Shown here one piece after another: positions 9,101 through 13,938 of a stretch of 18,925 nucleotides of DNA. The DNA lies in the NCBI GenBank assembly GCA_964534765.1, contig CAZHRJ010000049.1, positions 1 through 18,925 on the forward strand. Direction: 5' to 3'. The position numbers and the translations under genes were made by a program. Source of the DNA: CAZHRJ01 sp964534765 (GTDB lineage: Bacteria; Lindowbacteria; 2-12-FULL-62-27). The notes below the pieces were generated by a model. It searched no databases, was not told the origin of the DNA, and saw only the letters and a list, made by a program, of their open reading frames with translations. Each line of letters starts with the position of its first letter. Position 1 is the stretch's first letter.

Positions 9101-9366
9101 TCTCCGAATTTCAGATCTTTGGTGACTTCCTCATAGAGCTGTTTCGCCCGTTGATGTCCGGGGTTTTGCTGCAGGACTTGCTCCAGATACAGTCTGGCCT
9201 GTTCGAGATTGCCCGCGACGTAGGACTGAACGGCGGTGTTGAAGAGGTCATCGGAAGTGGCGGCCCTGGCGGATATCGGGGTGAGACAGACGGCCAGCGC
9301 CAGCAGACCAATCATGATGAAAGGAATCCGTCTCACGGCAAACTCCCCGGCCCCCGCGTCCCTCAT
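3133..9366 (-). CDS. pilQ: Giant type IV pilus secretin (PilQ-type) with C-terminal ComEA-like helix-hairpin-helix domains
   Basis: This is a 2077-residue outer-membrane channel protein; typical PilQ is 600-800. In order: signal peptide ending ISARA (about 11-35); a TPR-like helix pair (38-85); a Pro/Glu/Lys linker; an AMIN domain (about 183-285); two Ig-like domains (about 312-415 and 420-540, with DEFGNPV); a secretin N0/STN domain (540-640); about nine N1-like modules (658-1398), each a beta-alpha unit ending in a hydrophobic helix plus LD/ID; the secretin core (1402-1650), with VEVLATPKITALNNKGA, LGDNQTLVLGGVIRD and VPFLKDIPVLGNLFKS; two ComEA-like HhH domains (1673-1741, 1745-1812); a Pro/Thr-rich linker (1835-2012); and a final HhH domain (2013-2077). 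The ATG at 9366 overlaps the upstream stop as ATGA. A GTG at 9336 has the better ribosome site and gives a cleaner signal peptide (VRRIPFIMIG). As the channel of the pilus or DNA-uptake machine it would span from periplasm to outer membrane. Confidence 0.93.
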   Translation of the reverse strand: MRDAGAGEFAVRRIPFIMIGLLALAVCLTPISARAATSDDLFNTAVQSYVAGNLEQARLYLEQVLQQNPGHQRAKQLYEEVTKDLKFGEAGQASPPVKVDPPPADQTAAPRDQAVEKPAETPPMETAKPQEQKKTEPTMVIEEVVVSDAPAAEKSKEKPVAAAAPSPILRYGSEKPPDADEPGVYGIEVLGDAAAPEIFIKTTEGVDFLANPITSPPSLVIDLIGAADRLPKKPFDVKRGPIVRIRHSQSRTFPILTARITVELKKGAESPVVEARPGGIWVRFGGPAGGPSVPAAPVGTTDTAPAAAAAPVIEIGPAYSFVDIAGAGQRVGVARSAQPLEVKVIDAASGQAVIDLPVTFELVQGEGSFSASAADATRKLTVRTDKTGKAAAGLAAGRKIETYSVKISAGDAAKFNLIEMVLPVLVTAGAPIHIEKISGDLQEAITGEELKQPLVVRVTDEFGNPVQTAKVQFSILKGNGRLDTIKQNDPRDNESVSDSSGLAVCEVWVLGVEPGEQLVEALLIGIAGTGENVLFSAKASQRIVSLDFKDAVVVDVIRTLAQLGNMNVIFDLEYDDAKKKFVVPFIDPKGVEKKSEIPPLTIHVVDVTVLEALDMVLESSGLTRVVEGNAVRIIAKQRALGRPLPIVSDTPARGGKFVTHVFKLQFTDAENMQKLLGEFVERDGGQIIADPLTNQLLVTQTADNIKKVSDVVALLDISTARAKETNMEVRSFKVKNVSAVEMAEQLSNILSGPGFEFTLIGSDLGIKKKGTVVHRTFTLKKRTKSGKDTLEEDFIKQTLTLNIMTVNAATNSLTVLSTREILSVVGQVLESLDVKTEYSDVGIQEFNINYMDMAEAETLVKQYLSDKGKYKIHKDISMILINDRRDVIQKIEGALAALDRGVKELAIYRIKYLNTIRLRDILNRFMPSVSSAAGTPAADEVTRSWWVLDEINGNVIIFDAPGKIETVTKLLEKIDSPEAFIQTITLKHLSPSRATQILRDMLNLNVAREFQKTFPYFFEDLSNRPPPSAAVGAQTNLAAMKIIYPIENAGTILVIADPGLISAIETLIAQIDLPIPPGTDIEYIDITDLSAFIGSGDRTYTPVGSAFGSIREQGRPALKGEVEEMVKQALSPSGSFFITGFGGRFYLLVRDMPEKIGDLKILFQKMAKMPAMEYRVYRMKYARVFDVTNVLAAFVTDITEGGEGVNNRIYALVSVLPASNAFLVMAPKDNFDKLDRLVERLDIQYAAPTQFVVKTYILKNIPVEEAVRILSILFIPNVTPSAGQFGGMVGKVETIERNNMVAISTLPANIPLIDEVIANIDVIAPPPPDMMTEVFYLNNAKPSDISTILRSVLNQSRPGPAELGLFAEFAPDDRLNALTVIAPPSVMKIIADLVRKLDQRAPQVLIDATILEYTLEDLNQRGINFITQPELLRDAAGAILNPLDIDALTKAAGKLGTEFAPPLLADESSKSGAYRIILNTGQMRIAMEALMRSGKVEVLATPKITALNNKGALISAGRTVFVPVTTFNASGQPATRLEQINALLRLSVTPTISNDRSVNLHVELTDDAFTPSVQQTGAQFEQTNRAATTDVLLGDNQTLVLGGVIRDRRVIQQSAVPFLKDIPVLGNLFKSKREQSEKTELMIFITPRVITNLPEATQVTKDVAKSLQQITPFPVNINTSSVAEIAELSGLRSDVDPEQHFRLSQRIVARREQFGPYQSLEQLLTVPGLTRVIFDDIVYRIEYKVDVNVVSLQELVRIKGITLGMAQKIVEERKMRSIFRSEDEFEALMLGLGMNKGFYDRFLKPIIIIQNATVGTLSLAAPQEQRLPVAPQGQFTQPSTGPDAAAPRYQATPTPTRAPTPTPVYGTPASRPTQTPVYTPAPQPTTAAPPERYTPPEPEPRPAPSKPATISPPPAPTQKKSAEPIYLPPAPRGRTTLTAPPPAPKIVPAAQPAIVPAPEPQVVTPPTAVEEPQPSPAEPAQPPAEVKKPYDATLPPPDLKPSVTTDVKPEEQGKMDINTAALDDLMKLPGIDKYRAHMIDAYRYTYGKFKTISDLKQVPDISEEIYDQIKDKIYVAP
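9334..9348 (-). promoter_or_regulatory. Ribosome binding site supporting a GTG start for pilQ
   Basis: On the minus strand GGGGAG (9348-9343) lies 6 nt before an in-frame GTG (9336-9334). Starting there gives a short basic N-region (VRR) directly before the hydrophobic signal core, which is more typical than the ten extra residues from the ATG at 9366. The ATG has only a GAGGG-like site 10 nt away. Either start may be used; the mature protein is the same. Confidence 0.5.
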
Positions 9367-12300
9367 TGTCCGAGTACCCTCAGAACCTTGTCGAGCCGCG
9401 CCCGAATCATGGCCGCTTCGGGATGACCGGGATGCGCGGAGAGAAATACGTCGATATTTCGCCGGGCCTCTTTATACTCGCCCCGATCCACCATCCGCTG
9501 AATCTCGGCAAGCGTCGGGCCTGAAGGCTGATGAATCTGATCGCCCGCCGGAGTCGACAGCATGACCGGACCCTGGGGCGCTCCGGCCCGCAGAGTCACC
9601 TGGAGGAGGTTCGACCGGACAAGGACGCCGTAACCGTAACTGGCGTCGACCTTGAGAACCAGCCGCGGCGCGGCGCCGCTTTCCGCGGTCAGTTTGGCGG
9701 CCTTAAGACCGGGAAGATTCAAATCCTCGTAATCATAGGGCCGAAGCAGCGTTGCACTGGGAAGAGTGATGACAAGAGAATTGACGCCGGTCTGGAATTG
9801 GGTCGGCTGGGCCGCGCGGTACTCCAGCGGGCCGTTGGCCAGGAGGAACAGCTCTGTCTGGTTGACGTCCGACTTGAAAAAGAGACCCTCGATCTGCGAC
9901 CGCCACTCGCCCACTTCCATTTCCCGGAACATCACGCCGCCGCTTTTCACCTGAATCGTCACTCGCCCGGCCTGCGGCAGGGCCAGGTAGGCTTCGGCGA
10001 TTCCACGGGAAAACAGAAGCGGCGAAATCGTCGTCGGCGTGACCGCCTGAGCATCGGCCAGCGGCGCCAGAACTTCCAGTTTCGCCGGCCGGCCAATCGC
10101 CTTGGGATCATCGACCGGATTGCCGTAGGCGTCCAGCGCGCTCACCCGCACGCGGAATGGCTCGCCCGCGGTCACCGGATCGAGCACCTCGGCCTTGTAA
10201 CTGGATGCCGCCGAGGGCATGACCCGGAACGCGTTGGACCTTCCGGATGCCCGGCCGTCCTCGCTCGACACCACCAGCTCGCTTGTCCCCGCGGTGGTGA
10301 GAGTGGTCTGGATGATCGAAACGCCGTCTGTGAAGTCCCCAGCGTCTATGTCGGCCGGAACGACCCGCGTCTGGTTGGACGCCGACAACCGAATCCGGCC
10401 AGGAATCGTAAAATCCTTGATGATGTTGTAGTACATGTCCTGCGCCTCGATGCGGACGGGAAACATTTCTCCGGCCCGGACTTTAGGGGAAGCGGATACC
10501 AGAAAATGGGACAAAGGGGAAGCAATAATTTGAATTTGTCCTGACTTGCCGGAAACCGACCCGAACTTCTCCGATACGGTCAGCGTGATCCGCTCGGTCG
10601 CGAATGTCCGCAACTCCACCTGGGCCACGCCGGTCTTAAACGAAGCCGGCGTCACCTGTGACGGCTGCAGGTCGGCGATGCCGGATGACTGGATGGTGAT
10701 CCCACCGCCCGTGCGGTCATAGTCGATCACGGGATTTCCGTAGGCGTCCCTGGCGGTCACAGCAATCCGAAACGGTTTTCCGGCGGCCGCCTGGCCGGGA
10801 GCCATGACGTCGAAATGGTGCAGCGGCGCGGGAATGACATCCAGCGATCCCACCGACACCCGGACCGGCCGGCCGGCCCCGGTAAATACGTCCGCCGCCA
10901 CGGAGACTTTTCCGGAACGAAAATACGGGATGGTCGCCGTCGCCTTGCCTTTCACAAATGCCTCCGGCCCTACCTCCACTGGCGACATCACCTCCGGTCC
11001 CTCCGTCCGAATCAGAATCCGGCCGCTCCACCTGGGCGATTCCGACACCGGATTTCGAAAGGCGTCCAGCAGAAGCAGGTTGACCGGAACACCCGCGCCG
11101 GCGCTGGCCGTGTACGGCACCTGGGCTTCAACCGTCGCCACCGGTCCCGGCCGGACGGTGACCTTGGCCGGCTCCGACCGCACGGCGCCGACGCCATCCT
11201 GGGCGCTCAGGAGAATTTCTTCGGCGACGTTGTACGAAACGCGGTGTTCGATCTGGCCGTTTTTGAAAGCGGAAGAAGAAAGTTCAATCGGCGTGGTGCC
11301 GACGGATCCCAGGATCGACAGGATGATCCGTCCGTCAGGCGGCCTCGGAGCGGGATTCCCACGGGCATCGATGGCGCGGACTTTGACCGTAAACGGCGAT
11401 CCGGCCTCAACGGCTTCGGGCGCGATCACTTCAAACGCCCGTGCCCCGCCTGACTGAATGTCGATCCGGCCTGACTGACCGCCCCGCGTGGTGCCGGGCT
11501 CGGATACGGCAAGAGCCACGTTTTCGGGCTGGCTGTAGGTCACTTGGACATAGGCCACGCCCTGCGCGAATTTTTTCGCCGGGATCTCCGACGGTCTGGG
11601 CAGAACCGATCCGTCCGCGCCCAGAAAAACCATGGTGCCGATCGCGTCATAATCGAGCACTGCGTTTCCGAACGCGTCAACCGCGGTGATCGCAATGTCG
11701 AATGATTCGTCCGCGATCGCCCTCCCGGGCGCGGTGACCAAAAATTTCACCGGCTCCCCCGCGCCGACTTTGATCTTCGCGGCCGACTTGCCGGCCACAG
11801 CGCTTCGCGAATCCTTCACCCGTAAATCGATGTCGCCCGTCGCTGAATACGTGACGGTCAGCTCCGCCAGCCCTTCCCGAAACTGGATCGCCGGGATCCG
11901 GACCGGACTCAGCACTCCCAGCCCGTCCGTCGAGAGAATCACACCGTCTGTCCGGTCGGCGAAATCCCGGACCTGATTGCCCGACGCGTCCAGAGCCACT
12001 ATGGTCACGCGGAACGGCACACCGGCCCGGGCGCTGGCGGGAGAAACCACCCGAAGCTCGGCCAGTTTTCCCGGCGAGACATAGAAGGGGATGCTCTTGG
12101 CCTCGAGCCTGGGCCCGGGTCCCGTCGCCGTCCGGGCGATGAGCTCGATTCGCTCGGCGATTTTGTAGACCAACTGTATCTCCGCCACGCCCCTCTCAAA
12201 TTGCTTCGCCGCCACCGCTTTCGGCCATAGCTCCCCCCGGCCGGTCGACAGGATCTCGAATCCCCGGCCCCGCCGGCCATAGTCGGTCACCACGTTGCCG

Positions 12301-12512
12301 TACCGGTCGCGGATTTCAAGCCTGGCGGTGAACGCCTCGCCGGCCTGGACTTTCACCGGCACGATCCACACCGCCTCCGCGGCGTCGCCGGCGGAGACTT
12401 CCAACTCCGTCTCGACGCCGAATGCGCTTGTCGCGGCCATCGTCAACGACACGACGAGGGCCGGGATGGATGCGACCGACAGCAACGCTCCCGCGCATCT
12501 TTTTGTGATCAT
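9363..12512 (-). CDS. Secreted Ig-repeat protein with AMIN-like and TPR-like C-terminus, between pilP and pilQ
   Basis: This protein has 1049 residues from the ATG at 12512, chosen because GAGGTGGAG precedes it by 9 nt and it opens a clear signal peptide (MITKRCAGALLSVAS, cleavage near TSAFG, about 31). Residues 48-865 are eight Ig-like repeats of about 100 residues. Each has the pattern AGxPFxVxxxAxDAxGNxVxDY, a TDG/SSG strand, a PxxxxxxxFxxGxAxxxVxY strand and a closing basic strand; repeat starts are near 48, 150, 252, 357, 455, 562, 666 and 768. Residues about 870-976 resemble an AMIN domain, and 998-1045 form a TPR-like helix pair. It is likely periplasmic, where it could brace or extend the channel; that role is inferred from position in the pil operon. 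The reading frame continues upstream to 12797, but that Arg-rich extension is antiparallel low-complexity read-through of pilP. I do not recognise a named family for the whole protein. Confidence 0.85.
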   Translation of the reverse strand: MITKRCAGALLSVASIPALVVSLTMAATSAFGVETELEVSAGDAAEAVWIVPVKVQAGEAFTARLEIRDRYGNVVTDYGRRGRGFEILSTGRGELWPKAVAAKQFERGVAEIQLVYKIAERIELIARTATGPGPRLEAKSIPFYVSPGKLAELRVVSPASARAGVPFRVTIVALDASGNQVRDFADRTDGVILSTDGLGVLSPVRIPAIQFREGLAELTVTYSATGDIDLRVKDSRSAVAGKSAAKIKVGAGEPVKFLVTAPGRAIADESFDIAITAVDAFGNAVLDYDAIGTMVFLGADGSVLPRPSEIPAKKFAQGVAYVQVTYSQPENVALAVSEPGTTRGGQSGRIDIQSGGARAFEVIAPEAVEAGSPFTVKVRAIDARGNPAPRPPDGRIILSILGSVGTTPIELSSSAFKNGQIEHRVSYNVAEEILLSAQDGVGAVRSEPAKVTVRPGPVATVEAQVPYTASAGAGVPVNLLLLDAFRNPVSESPRWSGRILIRTEGPEVMSPVEVGPEAFVKGKATATIPYFRSGKVSVAADVFTGAGRPVRVSVGSLDVIPAPLHHFDVMAPGQAAAGKPFRIAVTARDAYGNPVIDYDRTGGGITIQSSGIADLQPSQVTPASFKTGVAQVELRTFATERITLTVSEKFGSVSGKSGQIQIIASPLSHFLVSASPKVRAGEMFPVRIEAQDMYYNIIKDFTIPGRIRLSASNQTRVVPADIDAGDFTDGVSIIQTTLTTAGTSELVVSSEDGRASGRSNAFRVMPSAASSYKAEVLDPVTAGEPFRVRVSALDAYGNPVDDPKAIGRPAKLEVLAPLADAQAVTPTTISPLLFSRGIAEAYLALPQAGRVTIQVKSGGVMFREMEVGEWRSQIEGLFFKSDVNQTELFLLANGPLEYRAAQPTQFQTGVNSLVITLPSATLLRPYDYEDLNLPGLKAAKLTAESGAAPRLVLKVDASYGYGVLVRSNLLQVTLRAGAPQGPVMLSTPAGDQIHQPSGPTLAEIQRMVDRGEYKEARRNIDVFLSAHPGHPEAAMIRARLDKVLRVLGQ

Positions 12513-12516
12513 AGGT

Positions 12517-13359
12517 CTATTCTCCACCTCCGATGTCCACTCCACCCTCTCCACCGCCCGCATCCCCGCCGCCGTCCGGTTCCGCCGGCGACTCCTCCTC
12601 TTCCTCCTCCTCATCCGCGGCCTCCTCATCCGCCTTCTTCTTGGACTTGCCGGGATCTTTTTCCGCCTGATCCTCCGCCGCCTTCTCGCCTTCTTCCTCC
12701 TCTTTTTTCTTTTTGTCTTTTCGTTGCGACCGGGCGGTGTATTCCCAGTTGGACTGATCCCGGTACTGGTTTGAGGCCAGCGCGCTGGATAGATCATCCA
12801 GCCCGTGTTCAGACGGCAGATGAACGGCCGACGGCATCAGGCCCTCTTCCTGGATCAGAACTTTGCTCCGGCCGATCTCAATCACGCGCTTTTGCGTGCC
12901 GCGGATGAGCCCCCCCTCCACGACAACCATGGCCATCCCGTTGTACTCCACTAGCGCCGTGCGACGGCGCGGGGTGTAGGAATAGACCGTTCCGATCAGA
13001 TCGATGCCGCTGATGTCGGTGACTTTGTCTTCGTCGACGCTCCGGGGACCTTCGATCACCCCCGGGGGCAGGTACGGATTGTGCTGCCGGAGGAGCCGTT
13101 GGTCATAGGTTAATTGCTGCGGCGCCCTGGGCGCCGGCGCTTCCGGGGTTTTGGCGATGCGAAGTTGTTTTTCGGCGCGTTCCCGCACGATGTTGGCGGG
13201 TTCAAGGCCATAGAGGGTGATGAAATCGACTTTGAACGAGAAAATGTCGACCAGGAAATAAGCCAGAATACAGTTCCCGATGAAGGCCAGCCAGAACAGA
13301 ACTTTGACCACCGGGACCTTCGAGTTGATTTTCATGAACATCGCTTTGTACTTTTCCAT
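12517..13359 (-). CDS. pilP: PilP-like alignment protein with GspC-like anchor and charged tail
   Basis: This 280-residue protein sits in the pilP position. It has a short cytoplasmic N-terminus, a membrane helix (about 17-40), and a Pro-rich linker containing NPYLPPG (94-100). A small beta domain (about 113-175: GIDLIGTVYSYTP, then TALVEYNGMAMVVVEGG) corresponds to the PilP/GspC homology-region fold that contacts the secretin N0 domain. Classical PilP is a lipoprotein; no lipobox cysteine is seen here, so the anchor is GspC-like. Residues about 210-280 are unusual: a Lys/Glu-rich run followed by acidic Gly-rich repeats (GGGDAGGGEGG). The gene lies 20 nt after pilO, with GGAAGG and AGGATC upstream as candidate ribosome sites. 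The tail may be disordered or coiled; its function is unknown. Confidence 0.82.
   Translation of the reverse strand: MEKYKAMFMKINSKVPVVKVLFWLAFIGNCILAYFLVDIFSFKVDFITLYGLEPANIVRERAEKQLRIAKTPEAPAPRAPQQLTYDQRLLRQHNPYLPPGVIEGPRSVDEDKVTDISGIDLIGTVYSYTPRRRTALVEYNGMAMVVVEGGLIRGTQKRVIEIGRSKVLIQEEGLMPSAVHLPSEHGLDDLSSALASNQYRDQSNWEYTARSQRKDKKKKEEEEGEKAAEDQAEKDPGKSKKKADEEAADEEEEEEESPAEPDGGGDAGGGEGGVDIGGGE
12530..12720. repeat. Pyrimidine/purine-biased low-complexity tract encoding the PilP tail
   Basis: The plus strand is dominated by CCT/TCC/TTC triplets, with runs such as CCTCCTCTTCCTCCTCC in spirit and a TTTTTTCTTTTTGTCTTTTC run near 12700-12720. The complementary strand is therefore purine-rich and encodes Lys/Glu. 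Such mirror-like tracts are prone to slippage and can form triplex DNA in principle. The same stretch yields a spurious Arg-rich reading in the frame of the downstream gene. Confidence 0.5.
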
Positions 13360-13379
13360 GATCCTGCCGGCCTTCCCTC

Positions 13380-13937
13380 TTACGTCTCGCTGATGGTGGA
13401 AGAGTAGATGTTGGCGGTGATCTCAAAGCTGAATCGCTGCATCTTCACTCCCGGCTCCAGCGGTTCCGGCCCGATCCGCATCGAGGTCACGTCGATCAAC
13501 CGCTCGTAATTCTCCAGTTTCCATAAAAACTCTATGTACTGAAACCAGTACCCCGTGAAATTGATCCGCAACCCCTCCGCCCTCCACCCCTCACCTTTGT
13601 CCGGCCGCTCCTCGATCGCGATCTGCCGAATCCGCACACCGGTGCGCGCCGCCAGCCCCTGCAATTTCTCTATCAACTCAAATGACCCCTGGTCCGACGG
13701 CAGAACTTTTTTCAGGTCCGCCAGCCGGTATTTCAGCAACTCGACATCGCGGACCAGATCACCCATATTTTCGGCTTTTCGGTGCGCAACCCTAAGCTCT
13801 CCCACCAGTTTATCGATTTCCTGCAGCCGCTTTTCGTGCTCCTCGTAGAGCGGAATGATTCCCATGTAAATCACTCCGCCAACCAGCGCCAGAGACAACA
13901 GCCCCAGCGCTTTCTTGTCGCTTTCCTTCAGCGCCAT
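13380..13937 (-). CDS. pilO: PilO-type inner-membrane alignment protein
   Basis: This 185-residue bitopic membrane protein has one N-terminal membrane helix (about 8-29, LGLLSLALVGGVIYMGIIP). A charged coiled coil follows (about 32-80), then a ferredoxin-like periplasmic domain (about 82-180). The domain contains LPSDQGSFELIEKLQGLAA and GYWFQYIEFLWKLENYERL, both typical of PilO (the helix pair and the 'Y..i..F...L...eRi' segment). PilO pairs with PilN in the periplasm and, with PilP, links the inner-membrane platform to the secretin. It is the counterpart of GspM. The gene starts 1 nt after the pilMN stop (TGAGATG), with GGGGA about 8 nt ahead, so it is translationally coupled. Length is close to normal and no anomaly is seen. 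Confidence 0.92.
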   Translation of the reverse strand: MALKESDKKALGLLSLALVGGVIYMGIIPLYEEHEKRLQEIDKLVGELRVAHRKAENMGDLVRDVELLKYRLADLKKVLPSDQGSFELIEKLQGLAARTGVRIRQIAIEERPDKGEGWRAEGLRINFTGYWFQYIEFLWKLENYERLIDVTSMRIGPEPLEPGVKMQRFSFEITANIYSSTISET

Positions 13938-13938
13938 C

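Noticed and set aside
12513..12797. Upstream extension of the Ig-repeat protein with an Arg-rich start.
   Set aside because: It overlaps the pilP tail in another frame; poly-Arg comes from the purine-rich tract. A good ribosome site and signal peptide define the start at 12512.
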